The notes below the pieces were generated by a model, which saw only the letters and a list, made by a program, of their open reading frames with translations, was not told the DNA's origin and made no database searches. From Emiliania huxleyi CCMP1516 (lineage: Eukaryota > Haptophyta > Isochrysidales > Noelaerhabdaceae): DNA of 64,000 nt. Shown here piece by piece: positions 42,882-53,365 of this stretch; the first letter of the stretch is position 1; the number at the start of each line of letters is the position of its first letter. Made by a program: the position numbers and the translations under genes. The stretch is from contig NW_005197576.1 in assembly GCF_000372725.1 (NCBI RefSeq), positions 434,700 through 498,699 on the forward strand, read 5' to 3'.

Positions 42882-44060
42882 ATGCCAGACCTCGCCGTCG
42901 CCGAGCTCAGCATTCCGGCCGAGCAGAACCCCGATCCCGCAAAGCCATTGGTGATGCCCGTCGACTCAACAGTGGTAGCCTCTACCCTGCGCTTCATTCC
43001 GTGGTCGGCGGTGGGCAATCCGGCCTTCCTCAATCTGCCCCTTCCTCCTCCAGGGATGCAACCGTCGTGGGTCCAGATTCCGTAGTGGGCCGCCATCAGT
43101 GGACTTCTCCCGTTCTGTGAGCCCGATCCCGCTGTAGCCAACTACTTTGACAGACTCAGCATCTTGCGGCTGGCCGTCTTGGCCGCGGCGTGGCGCCGCA
43201 TCCTCTCGGTGCCTTGTCCGACCTCGGCGTGTTCAGCACGGTGCACGTGGATGAGGATGCGTTCCGGACGGTGTGCGTCCAGGCACTGCATTCCCACCAA
43301 ATCCCGGTGCCCGAGCTCCTTTTGCAGTGGGGCGACTTGGGGTACTCTGAGGCGATCGTACCCTTGGGACCAGTGCCATCTGCAGAGGCAAAGACCGTCG
43401 ACTTCTTGCAGTACATGACGGTCGGGGCTCTTACTTTGCGACCCTACGGCCGACGTCCCATTCGCAGCCCTGTCTGACATGACCCGCTGCCTGGGGCCCG
43501 TCTTCACGGCAGCAGCGCGCGTCGATCCCATGGGGAGTGTCATCGTGGGGGCCGCATCGCTCGCCGCCGCCGCCGGCCACATCACTCCGCGAGCGGGCGA
43601 CGGTCATCCCGCCCTGCTCGCTCGACAAGTGCTTAACATGCTGAAGACTATCCGCTCGAGTTTCCCGGCCTGCCTGAGGATCAACTCTTTTCAGAACTAC
43701 TCTGCGGAGGTTGAGACTCGCTCCGAGTATGTGGGCGGGACCACCGTGGTGCGCGATCGAGTATGCAGTCGAGGGAGTCCTCGTTGGCGATGAAGGTGGC
43801 GACATCGAATCGCGGCCGACACATGTCACGTGGGAGGAATGGGCGATGAGCGGGAACGATTGCGCGCTACGACGCCGACTCCGCCGTGCTCGTGGCGCAG
43901 AAAGCCGCGCTCCAGGAGCACGCCAAGATGCAATGGCTCGCTTGCTTCGATTCAGCTCTCTCGGCAGCAGAAGTGGGGCTGGAGCGGGTGGGGGTGGATG
44001 CCGATTGAGGGGGAGCGTCTCCAGCTGCGCCCTGTGGCAGCTGCGCCCTGTGGCAGCTAG
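42882..44060 (+). pseudogene. Decayed coding region, frame-shifted, family unknown
   Basis: Successive coding-like blocks appear in changing frames: MPDLAVAELSIPAEQNPDP (42882 frame), VFSTVHVDEDAFRTVCVQAL and VDFLQYMTVGALTLRP (43190 frame), GSVIVGAASLAAAAGHITP and LARQVLNMLKTIRSS (43479 frame), and GGDIESRPTHVTWEEWAM (43711 frame). The blocks have natural-looking composition but are separated by stops and shifts without splice sites. This suggests a dead gene or mobile-element protein. It begins about 90 bp after the foldback element. Confidence 0.4.
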
Positions 44061-44431
44061 TCGAGGGACTTGGTAGTTGTGACCCCCCTGAGTGAGGACA
44101 GGAGAGAGAGAGCGTTTTGTGGTGTTGGTGTACGCAATAACGGGACAGGGTGGTTGTTCTCTCTATCTCCTCTTCTAGCTCTTAGCATGAGCTGCGCCCG
44201 GTGTCCGACCCCTTTTGCGCAGCAACACCTTAAACTTTTAGGCCCTCCAAATTCGGGTCGGAGCGTAGCGGAGTGGGCCCCGAGTTTGAAAAGGGCGACG
44301 GACGCTTGCGTCCTAGCCTCCAACAACGCCTCCCCGGCGCAGAGGGGCCCCCGGAGGGATGCACAACCTCCACGCCACGCCGCTTGCGGCGGTCCTCTTC
44401 CCAGCTCCGCTGAGGGCCCGTGCTTTTTATG

Positions 44432-44544
44432 ACAAAAAAGAAATACCGAGGATAATACAGTGCGCACAGTACTGCGTGCGGCAGGCGCGGGCTCGACGTG
44501 AGGCAGGCGACTGTCGCGGGGTGCGGGCTGCATCGCTGTGCGGC
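44432..44544 (+). repeat. Dispersed repeat, partner at 55.2 kb
   Basis: ACAAAAAAGAAATACCGAGG through GCATCGCTGTGCGG is shared with 55232-55344 at high identity. Confidence 0.85.
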
Positions 44545-45970
44545 GTGCGGGGACTGCGCGGCGTGCACATGTACATGTGCATGTCCCTTGCATGTGCTCT
44601 GTGCTGTGTGCAGGCAGACTGGACAGCGGACTGAACAGATGGCGGCCGCGCGCGCAGCGTGCCACGCGCGCGCCTCGTGCAGTGCAGGCGTGCGTCGTGT
44701 CAGGCGCGAGGCGGCAGGGGCGCAGTGCGGAGCATGCGGGCTGAATGTTCAGAACAGGCAGGGCTGCTGTGCAGGCTGCATGCACAGCCTCTGCACAGCA
44801 GCCCCCTGCTCGGGTAACACGAGCGCGTGCTCGGTGGCCTGCGCGCGCGGCGTGCCGCCGCGCGCGCCTCGCGGTGAAGCGTCCTGCCGGGCGTTCCAGT
44901 CTTAATCTACTATCTCTACCCCAACGATCTCCTGTTCTTGAGCGCAGAGATGTCCATTACTCTCCACACTGCACACACCCTTCGCTCCCGTAATGATTGT
45001 GCACAGTACCGGGGGTAATAGTTCTTGTGAGCTCTGCCAAGCCCCAAGCAGCCTACTGTACAGCTCCTCCCCGGACGCGTGCTCGGTTCGCTTCAGCCAC
45101 TCTCGAGCTCCGGTCTAGCACCGGGGGAGGTTGGTGTCCCCGCGGGAGGGGCGAGCAGCGACTCGGTGAGCGGCGCGAGGAGGCCTCCCGCCTACCCGAG
45201 ATCGAGCCGAGATCGAGCCGAGATCGAGCCGAGATCGAGCCGGGATCTCCCGCCTAGCGAGGGGCGCCGCCCTCCCCCGCAGGTCTCTGGTCACCGCGCC
45301 GTGCGGAAAGCGCACACGCGTGTGCAGTGGGCTGAGAGGCGGGCGGTCTTTGCCTCCGACGCGATAGGCCGCAAGGCGCCTGGCCGGCGACGGGGCGGGC
45401 GGGGCAGATGAGTGCTGGCCGCGCCCCTGTGTCGGGCGGCTGGCGAGGCTGCCCACGCACCGCGCTTGCCGAGCTGGTTCACCGTCACGCAAAGCATGGT
45501 TGCGAAGAGAGCCGGGCCGTAGCTGCGGGGAGGGGCGGAGGAGGCGAGGAGGGTGGAGGCGAGGTTGAGGAGGCGAGGAGGCGCAGAGGGGCGAGGAGGG
45601 GCGAGGAGGGGTCTGCACAGGCGCATCGGCGGCTAGGGCGGCACACACATGCCTCCGCCCGCCATGGCGCCGATGGCGGCGCCTGCGCACGAGGGAGGGT
45701 GGCGAGGTGCAGCCGAGGTGCGGCCGAGATCCGACGGAGGTTCTGAGCGAGGTGCAGCCGAGATGTCTCCCGGACGGCGGCGCCTGCCCAGAAGGAGGTT
45801 GACGAGACTGTCCCCTTGAGGACGGCGTTCGTGTAGCCGCCTCCAGACCGCCAGAGGACTGCGCTGCAGATGAAGCCGACCTGCCCGCGGGAAGAGCGGC
45901 TCGAGCTCCCGCAGGCCCCCTGGGGAGGGCCGCTAGGCCCGGTTGGGGGCTCCTAACTGCGCGGCTGCTG
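44545..45970. other. Intergenic, no supported gene
   Basis: GC-rich with many overlapping ORFs on both strands and no domain. Local direct repeats: GAGATCGAGCC four times at 45198-45241, and GCGAGGAG units at 45545-45610. Cys/Ala-rich frames at 44500-44900 look compositional. Confidence 0.45.
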
Positions 45971-46438
45971 CTAGGGCCGCACCCCCTTTGGGATCTGCGC
46001 GGTGGCACGGGCTGCGTCGAAGGAGAGGGGGCCATGCAGCTCGCTGAACATAGAGCAGATGGTGCATATGCAGGCGCCGAGTGTCACCATGCACATCGAC
46101 TTGACCGGCGCTGGCGTACTGGAGGTTGACCGCTCGGTGCCGAGGAGTGTGCCGCACAGGAGCGCAAATAGCAGCCGCCGGCACATGTCCGCCTCGAAGC
46201 TGCTCAGCCCGCCGAGCTGCGCATATCGCCGGTACCAGCACGGGCTGCGATCAGCGCCGTAATGCGCGTTCGGAAACAGCTCTGCCGGCTGGCCCGCCAA
46301 GTCGCACGCAGGCAGCCAGCGGGGTCCCACGAGCGCAAACGTGCTGAACATCAGCATGGCGCTGCCGATGACGGCGTACGCCGACTTCTCGAGCGCCGTT
46401 GCCTCGCTGCTAAAATACGCCTGAAACTTGGCTAACAT
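45971..46438 (-). CDS. Small multi-pass membrane protein
   Basis: 155 residues from Met 46438 (MLAKFQAYFSSEATALEKS); an in-frame Met lies 12 codons upstream. Hydrophobic segments: AYAVIGSAMLMFSTFALVG, CRRLLFALLCGTLLG and MCMVTLGACICTICSMF. Between the first two lies a loop with two cysteines (PACDLAG...DRSPCWYRRY). The one-loop, multi-helix plan vaguely recalls four-helix claudin-like proteins, but the diagnostic W-GLW-C-C motif is absent. Function unknown. Confidence 0.5.
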   Translation of the reverse strand: MLAKFQAYFSSEATALEKSAYAVIGSAMLMFSTFALVGPRWLPACDLAGQPAELFPNAHYGADRSPCWYRRYAQLGGLSSFEADMCRRLLFALLCGTLLGTERSTSSTPAPVKSMCMVTLGACICTICSMFSELHGPLSFDAARATAQIPKGVRP

Positions 46439-46474
46439 GATGTTTTTTCGTTGCAGAGCGCGCACAAACAGCAA

Positions 46475-47318
46475 ACACTCTCAAGCCTGGCGCCTGGAAC
46501 CGGGACCGGTCCTTTGTGGGTCCAGCCCCAGAGGCCTGGCGAGTGGAGGCGCGCGCGCGGCGCCGCCGTCGTCGCCACCACACCCTGGCACCACAACACA
46601 TCGCGCGTTGCCCTCCTTGACGCGCTCCTCCGAGAAGGCGGGCAGCACCGCCTGCGACGCGAGAGGAGCCGGGGGTGTCGACCACGCGCCGGGTGTCGGG
46701 CGCTTGGGATGTGGGGGGGTATAGCTTGCTTGTTAGCGCTCACGACGTTGCCATACGGGTGCTTTGGCAGCTTTCCGATTCGCTGTTGATTCGCGATTTG
46801 GGCGCTAGCTCTGGGGCGGCCGTGCGAACCAGATCCCAGGCGGCGCCGAGGCACCAATGGGGCCTCAAGTCTCGACGGGAGGCAGTCGATTATCGGGCGG
46901 GAGGGGGGGGGAGTATCTTTAAGATGGCGCTTTCTCCTGTCGTACGAGTCACGTCAGACCGCCCCAAGCAAAAAAAATACTGCAATTTTCGTGGATCCGG
47001 CTTATGGGAGGAATCCACGCATGTCGGATCGCATTAGCGCGTACGAGAAAACAAACGCAGCCTAGCGCGACACATCGGAGACAATAAGGGGATCCGGCGG
47101 GAAAGAGCTATCGACATTGACGTTGACCCAGCCGATTCCACCGACGTCGACGCCACCACCTCCGCGGCTATTGCTCGACGACACCGTGGAGAATCGCACC
47201 GAGGACCTTACCGAGGCGATGGGCCGGATCACTTTGGACCCCGACCCCGCCCCCGCCCCTCGGGGTGGGGGCACCCAGCCCCGGTCGCGGCGCCTGGCAG
47301 GGGCACCCCCTGGGTGAT
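46475..47318. other. Intergenic, no supported gene
   Basis: Only short ORFs. A Pro-rich plus-strand frame at 47117-47317 (LLLDDTVENRTEDLTEAMG) might be coding but has no support. Confidence 0.4.
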
Positions 47319-47769
47319 CCCTGGTCTGGCCGGTTTTTTTCGCGGTATCCGCGGCGGGATATGGCGGGATATGGCGGGATATGGCGGGATACCGGGAGAT
47401 ACACGCGGATATGATAAGATACGGAGCCCCCATGACCGCCGCGATTGCCAAGGCAAACGCGGACTGCTGCATCTCTTCCGAGTTCACCGAGATTGGCCTC
47501 ACCGGCTCCTACGTCTGGTATGATTATGGGGGGCACTGGTTCTGGTTCGAGAGGCGGGCCGTCGAGGAGGTCGACTGAGCGGCTCCCTCCCCCCCCCGAG
47601 CCGAGCGGCCGCAAGTGCGCTCTGCGGCCGGAGCGCGGAGAGGCCGGGCGAGGCGGGCAGGATACGGCAGGATATGGCGGGATATGGCGGGATATGGCGG
47701 GATATGGCGGGATATGGTCAGATATGGAGAGATACATCAAGATACCGCAAAAAACCGGCCAGACTAGGG
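47319..47769. mobile_element. Inverted-repeat element filled with GGGATATGGC minisatellite
   Basis: About 30-bp near-identical inverted termini (CCCTGGTCTGGCCGG at the left; the complement of CCCTAGTCTGGCCGG at the right), continuing through a T-run and GCGGTATC on both arms. Inside each end, GGGATATGGC units repeat (about 47355-47395 and 47665-47720). Between them lies a ~250-bp unique centre containing a short ORF (MTAAIAKANADCCISSEF frame). No clear target duplication was found. Confidence 0.6.
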
Positions 47770-48141
47770 CTCGGGTTGGTGGCCGGCGATTCCCATGCCG
47801 GCTCTCCGCCACGACCCCCGCCGGGAGGGAATCTCTGCTCACAGAAAAGGGCTCCGCGCCCCTGTCTCGCGCACGCCCCTGGCGGGCGCCGCGGACCAGT
47901 TCCGCGAGCGCTCGTCAGCGGGTGGTGTGCGGTTCTTGCCGTAGCGGTTCCTCCTCGGTCGCCTAGCCCCGGCGCCGTCTGTCGGACGCCTGCGTGCCAC
48001 GAGTGCGAGCCGCGCGCGACATGAATTCACCTGTGGAAGTCGGAAAGGGTGAAATTTTACTCACGAACCTTGGATTCGACATCATGCGTGCGTGCGTGTG
48101 TGTGCCTGTGTGTGTGTGTGTGCGCGCGCGTGTGCGCCCAA

Positions 48142-49496
48142 TCACGCCGCCGCCCGCATCCGCCCGTTGAGGTCCGCCGCGCGCTCGACCATCGCCCGCG
48201 CGGCGGCGAGGTCGTACGTGGAGGGCGAGGCGTGTTTGGTCGAGTTGTTCCACTTCCGCCCCTCGCCCCAGAAGAGGGAGCGGTGTCGGTTCAGCTCGCA
48301 CGCGAGATTCTCCACCTCGGTGTCGCGCGGGCAGCCTGCGGCGGCGGGGCGGGCGCCAGCTCAAGGCAGGGGCGAGCAGACGGCTCTGGCGAAAGTCGCG
48401 GCTCTCGTGCCGCGCGCCCAGCAGGCGCCGAAGCAGTGCCCGGTCGCCGTCGGCGAGTGACCAGCCGTCCAGGAACCGGTCCGCCGACGCGCCCCAGTCG
48501 TGCCCGCGCAGCGCGCGCAGCAGCGACGGCTTGTCCATGCCCAGCGCACTTGCCATCGCCTCCGTGCCCTTACCGCCCTGCGGCATGGGCAGAGGAGACC
48601 GCATGGCGCGCTCGCCCGCGCCCTCGGCCCGCTCGACGGCGCGCAGGCCGACGGAGTCGGTGAAGGTCACCTTGGACGCCGCCTTTGAGCCGAGCAGGTC
48701 GAGGACCAGCCCGGCGGCGGTGTCTGACAGCTCGCCCGTCCCCGCAGCGAGCCGTCGGAGGTACGAGCCTGGAGCAGGGGCCGTACGGGCGAGTGTATCT
48801 AGATGCCAGGTACGAGCCTGGAGCAGGGGCGCGCACGGGCGAGTGTATCTAGATGCTCGCACCACCCATCGTTGGGTACGGGCCAGGCGTGAGGCGGTCG
48901 GAGCGCATCACCGCGGAGCTCGGGTCAGGGCGCAGCGCTGCCGTTTGTTGCATGTCCTCGAGCAGCGCCGCGACCTGCCCCAGGTCGCCTCGAAGCAGAG
49001 CCTCCCGCGCCCGACCGCCGTGCGTCGCCGCTCCCAGCTCTCCGTACAGGATGAGAGAGAGCTGCGCCTCGTTCATGAACGCGTACATGACCGACACGAA
49101 GGCGAGGCAGCGCCGCAGCTTCGCGGGGGCGAGGCCCTCCCACGCCTCGGCGAGGAGGCCGCGTGGCCCGAGCGCGTGCTGCAGCTCCACGTCTTCGAGG
49201 TCGAGGCCGAGGACCGTGTTGAAGATCTTGAGCTTGTGGAAAGACGCCGGTGGGCCGAGGAGCCCCCACACGGCGCCAGCCACCCGGAGGACGCCCAGCG
49301 CCGCGAACACGTCCTCCATGCCCAGCGAGGCGTCTCCTTTCCCGAGCGCTCGCTGCAGCACCTCGAGCTGCGCGGCAGGGATCTGCTGGAGGAGGGTGAG
49401 ATAGATGTCCTTTGCCGACTCTGCGGCGTGCTTTGCCGCCTTTGCCGGCTTCGGCTTGCCTGCCCTGCCGGCTTGCCGTTTGCGCTTCGGAGGCAT
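48142..49496 (-). CDS. Hypothetical three-exon protein
   Basis: Starts MPPKRKRQAGRAGKPKPAK, a basic, probably nuclear-localising N-terminus. Exon 1 continues with a helical globular region (DIYLTLLQQIPAAQLEVL, FHKLKIFNTVLGLDLEDVE, FVSVMYAFMNEAQLSLIL). Exon 2 (about 48761 down to 48380) carries SYLRRLAAGTGELSD and SLLRALRGHDWGASADRF. Exon 3 (about 48345 to the stop at 48142) reads DTEVENLACELNRHRSLFW, then KWNNSTKHASPSTYDLAAA. A 46-nt GT-AG intron is the best fit between exons 2 and 3. The first intron contains a duplicated acceptor region. No family recognised. Consistent reading through all three exons makes a real gene likely. Confidence 0.6.
48761..48857 (-). repeat. 48-bp tandem duplication doubling a 3' splice site
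   Basis: Two near-identical units each contain, on the coding strand, GCATCTAGATACACTCGCCC and CCTGCTCCAGGCTCGTACCT. Both therefore offer the acceptor CTCCAG/GCTCGTAC. The downstream copy is the one in frame with exon 2. Confidence 0.85.
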
Positions 49497-50042
49497 GGTC
49501 CAGAGGGACGGCCGAGAGAGTGGCGGCTGGCTTGCCGACGCTCGGCACCTTTGCTAAACCCCCCTTTCTTTTACGTGTCGAGTCTGTGTGCTGTGAGAGA
49601 GAGTTGTTTTGTTTAAATTCTTTTACGTCTTCCCAGGGGTTTGAACGGTCAACCACGCTTTCGGAGATCAAGTTACGATCCAGCAGCCGGCAGTGCTGTC
49701 GCCACGCTGTACTGGCCACTCCCGCGCGCACGCTGCTCTCGCGCCTCCTCCCGACCACCACTCTCTCTCTGCGCATGCACGGTTCCACGCGTCGCTTGTG
49801 TGTTGTCCGCGTTTTGTCGCGCACGTGAGGCCGTGAGAGAGTGCGCAGGCAAACTGGGAGCGCGCCGTGAAGGAGCGGATACGAAACAAGAACACAACGC
49901 ACTCCAACGCACTGACAGCTCTTGTAGCCCGGCCCCGACTACACTTATACTTGAAGTATAGTACGTACCTCGACAAGTACCCGGGCCGCATCGTGCCATG
50001 TGTTCGCGAACCATCGGTGAACCGAGACCCAGAAATTCGAAC
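49497..50042. other. Intergenic, 5' flank of the gene at 49496
   Basis: No ORF with support. Contains short AT-rich stretches near 49610 and 49950. No long repeat. Confidence 0.45.
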
Positions 50043-50152
50043 CATGCGCTAAAGTTGCGCTAAATTCGCGCTAATGTTGCGCTAAAGTTGCGCTAAAGTT
50101 GCGCTAAAGTTGCGCTAAAGTTGCGCTAAAGTTGCGCTAAAGTGCGCTAAAG
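50043..50152. repeat. 11-nt minisatellite (GTTGCGCTAAA)n, about 10 copies
   Basis: Nearly perfect units with a few variants. The array ends at the 3' end of the gene at 50115-50732 and supplies its last codons. Confidence 0.95.
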
Positions 50153-50732
50153 ATGCAGAGTAGATAAACACTTCACACCGCACTAAATTTAGACCCAGGG
50201 TGATCGTATCCCTGTGCACCGTCGCCCAAGCAATCTTTTGGAATGCCTCCTTTTGATCGGGCGCCACATGCAGCTTGCCTTCAAGGATAGAGTCGATCTT
50301 GCCTCCACCACCGAGCTGCAGCGGCTGCGACTGAAATGTGCCGAGATTTTCGCCCTCGAAATCCAGGTGCATGATGGCGCTGCCAAGCGTCGCCTTGATC
50401 AGTCCAAATTTGCCACCTCCAAAGGGGAGAACATCGAGGGTGGCACTGATCTCAAGCTGGAATTCAGTGATGTCTGCGATGGTTGTTGCCCACATTGAGT
50501 CTGGCCGGCGCAGCCGGACTGAATGCACCTCAAGTCCCAAATGGTTCACGATTTCGATCACAAAGCTCGTGGCGATGCCTGCATTAAGCGTAATGGCGCC
50601 GGGGAAGTCACCACCCAGTCCAGTACCTGTAGCCACAAGAACGGCAGCGACTAGCAACACAGCAACCGCCGTTCGTCTGCAGACCCGCTGATCAGATCCA
50701 ACCCCCTTGTCCTCCGGACCAGCAGGCTGCAT
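50115..50732 (-). CDS. Single-pass membrane protein, LEA-2-like beta domain possible
   Basis: 205 residues. A short hydrophilic N-terminus with RRT is followed by a membrane anchor (AVAVLLVAAVLVATGTGLG), placing the rest outside the cytosol. The body is strand-rich: ITLNAGIATSFVIEIVNHLG, LEISATLDVLPFGGGKFG, LGSAIMHLDFEGENLG and KIDSILEGKLHVAPDQKEA. This alternating pattern resembles LEA-2/Ig-like sandwich domains, an inference from pattern only. The last ~15 residues (HFSATLAQL) are read from the downstream minisatellite, so array length changes would alter the C-terminus. Confidence 0.6.
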   Translation of the reverse strand: MQPAGPEDKGVGSDQRVCRRTAVAVLLVAAVLVATGTGLGGDFPGAITLNAGIATSFVIEIVNHLGLEVHSVRLRRPDSMWATTIADITEFQLEISATLDVLPFGGGKFGLIKATLGSAIMHLDFEGENLGTFQSQPLQLGGGGKIDSILEGKLHVAPDQKEAFQKIAWATVHRDTITLGLNLVRCEVFIYSASLAHFSATLAQL

Positions 50733-51633
50733 CGGGATGAATCGCGGTAGACACGACGGCTATGAAGCTGCGCCACTTAGCCGGGGTGAAATCAGACTAA
50801 GCGAGAGCGCTGCAGATCTGGGGTGAGCGATCTTCGCACTCGAGCTGGGCTCGTGCGTCGGGCGCGCGGTCTTCCACCTATAGGTGGTTTACGTCTTTTA
50901 CGCCGGGTGCTTAGAAAGAATCTTACAACAAAACTCCCTCGCACGACACTGGGCACGGGACTGGCGCGCACTGGCACGAACACAGGTACACCACTTAGAA
51001 AGAATTTTAGAAAGAAACGACCAAGATTCGGGGTGGAGGGGGGGGGGGGGGGTCAATTAGCCGGGCCCAAACGCGATCGCGAGTTAGTTAGGAACGCAGT
51101 AGGAAGAAGGAACTTGAGGAACAGCCAGGCAGGCTCGGACTGGACACCAGCGCGGTATGAGTGGACGCTAGACAGGAGATGACGGCACGCTAACCGCGAG
51201 CGGCGAGGGACGGGGACAGACAGGTGTCCCGGGGAGGGCTTTGGCCTTTGTTTCGCGGAGGGCCGTGCGCCTGCAGCGTGCAGAGGGTCGGGCACGGTCC
51301 TGCAAGCTGCAACCTGCTGTGTCGGATCCTGACTGGCCTCTGTGCTCTGAGTCTGACCCTGTGTGGCGTGTCCGCGCGGTGTGGGCAGTGGGGACCCGCT
51401 GGACCTTGGAGCTCCGTGTTGGGGTGTTGGCCCCCGTTGGCGTGGCGCGCGGGCCTCTCCTCTCGTCTCCACGACTCCACCCGCACATATCCCGGACTTC
51501 CTTCCTTCACTTATTTTTCTGCATGCCTGGGGACGACCTGACTGCTGACATGATCGAGACCCAACAGCTAGTCCTGCCACATTGCCCGACCCTTCACAAT
51601 ACCGTTCCTGGCAATCTGTCCAACGTCCCCGGC
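50733..51633. other. Intergenic with dispersed repeat copy
   Basis: Contains one copy of a roughly 80-bp repeat (50915-50992; ACTGGGCACGGGACTGGC core) whose relative is at 62416-62494, and a G-run at 51038-51052. The frame running through 51053-51633 on the minus strand is downstream of the FKBP stop and is not coding. Confidence 0.55.
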
Positions 51634-52386
51634 TCACCGACGCCGCCCGTGCCCCTTGCCGCCGCCCTTGCCGCCGCCCTTGCCGCCGCCCTTGCCGCCG
51701 CCCTTGCCGCCGCCCTTGCCGCCGCCCAGCGAGAGCAGCTCGACCTCGAAGAGGAGCGTGGCGTTCGGCGGGATGTCGGGCGGCGCGCCGCGAGCGCCAT
51801 ACCCGAGCTGTGGCGCAATCTTCAGCCGGCGGCGCTGGCCAACCTTCATACCCTCGATGCCGAAGTCCCAGCCCTTGATCACCTGTCGGCGTGGCGGGAG
51901 GGGCGACGTGGGGTGGAGCAGCGGGCGTGGGCAGAGGGACCCGGGCCGGCAGGGGCACCTCTCCAGAGCCGAGCTTGAAAGAGATCTGGCCCGCGTCGAA
52001 CTGGCGGCCGGTGGTGAGGGTGCCTGCATACTTCACCCGGACTTTGGCGCCTTTGGAGGCGCCCGGTCCCGACAGCGCCGCCTTGGAGAGCTCCAAGCAC
52101 TCAATGCCCGCGCCCAGCTTGCGCCAGCCCCCCGCCGCGGGGGCAGCCGCCGCCGCGCCGCGTGGTGCAGTCGTGGGGCGAGGCGGCTCATCGCGGTAGT
52201 AGCCGAGGCCCTGCGGCCCCTTCTTGAAGACGCAGCCGCGCCTCGCACCCGAGAAGCGCTTGGCGGCAGCAAAGGCGGCCGGCTCAGCGCTGGGCTCTGG
52301 CTTGGCCTCCTCCATTGGCTTGGCCTTCTTCGCTGCCGGCGCCGGCGCGGCGGCGGGAGGCGCCGCTCGCTTGGAGGCCGCAGGCT

Positions 52387-52433
<47 letters not shown>

Positions 52434-53155
52434 TCCTCCTCCTCCTCCTCCTCCCCCTCCTCGCTGTCGTCGTCGCTGTCCTCCTCCTCCTCGCCCTCCT
52501 CCTCCTCCTCCTCCTCCTCCTCCTCCTCCTCCTCCTCCTCCTCCTCCTCCTCGCCCTCCTCCTCCTCCTTCTCCTCGCCGTCCTCGCTCTCGTCCTCGAG
52601 GAGCGCGTCGATGATGCGCGACACCAGCGCCGATTTGGGTCCCTCTGCGCTGAGCTCCATCTCGTTGCACGTATCGCGGAGCTCAGTGATCCCTCGGCTC
52701 ATCAGTTCCCGCCGCACCTCTTCGGGTGTCATCTCCTCGCCGACCTCCGAGCCGTCCTCCGAGCCGTCCTCCGGGCCGCTCACCTCTCTCTCCTCGTCGG
52801 CCGCCTCGCCGTGGCTCGCACCCTTTGCAGACGATGACTCGAGTGGCGGAGCCTCGCCGCGCAGGTGGCCCACAATCTGGATGGCTCCAGCCCCGCGTCG
52901 GAAGAAAGTCACGTCGCCAGCAAATGGCTGCTGCAGCTCCATGTGCGACACGCCGTCGGCGGAGAGGGTTCCAAGGAGGAAGCCGCTCCCTCCGCTGTCA
53001 CTTCCCGACGACACCCAGAGCGAGGCGCTCTCGCCGGTTGTGGAGGCGGAGGTGAGAACAAGCACGGAGCCGCGTGGCAGGCGCTGCGTGGCGTAGGCGT
53101 CAGAGTCGAGCGTCGCCGCCCAGAATGTGGGAGGCGCGTCCAGAGCGAGTGACAT
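51634..53155 (-). CDS. Nuclear FKBP-type peptidyl-prolyl isomerase with acidic tract and SAP-like motif
   Basis: Prolyl cis-trans isomerase of the nucleolar FKBP39/46 type. The N-terminal ~100 residues ([40 protein letters not shown]) fit a nucleoplasmin-like core. A SAP-like helix pair follows ([29 protein letters not shown]), then a long Glu/Asp tract, a poly-Ala run and a Lys-rich segment. The C-terminal FKBP domain ([62 protein letters not shown]) keeps the binding-pocket residues. One GT-AG intron (51958-51883) splits it. The tail is (GGGK)n then HGRRR. Such proteins act as histone chaperones and proline isomerases in yeast and insects. A SAP motif between the acidic and NPL parts is the unusual feature. 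Confidence 0.9.
51655..51726 (-). repeat. 12-nt coding minisatellite encoding the (GGGK)n tail of the FKBP
   Basis: Six perfect CTTGCCGCCGCC units on the plus strand, reading Gly-Gly-Gly-Lys on the coding strand. They produce a basic C-terminal tail opposite the protein's acidic tract. Confidence 0.95.
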
Positions 53156-53365
53156 TCGTCGCGTCGCCGGCGCGCCTGCTTTCTTTTCCCTGCCTCGCCC
53201 CCAGCAACCTGGCGGGGCTGAGTGTCTCGTGAGTTTGTGTGTCTCTGTCGCTCCAGGGTGCCGTCATCTCCTGTCTTGCGTCCACCCGCACCCAATCAAT
53301 ACCCGCCCGCCCGCCCGCGCTGGCGGTGCCAGTCCGAGCCTGGCTGTGGCTGTTCTTCCCCTTCC

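Noticed and set aside
45115..46035. 306-residue minus-strand ORF
   Set aside because: Pro/Ser/Arg-rich throughout, no domain, overlaps simple GAGATCGAGCC and GCGAGGAG repeats.
51168..51633. Continuation of the FKBP reading frame to 51053
   Set aside because: This is read-through of the retained intron frame; the spliced frame stops at 51634 after the (GGGK)n tail and completes the FKBP fold.
52224..53096. Plus-strand poly-Ser/Ala ORFs over the FKBP gene
   Set aside because: Complement of the GAG/GAA and GCG codon runs encoding the acidic and Ala tracts.
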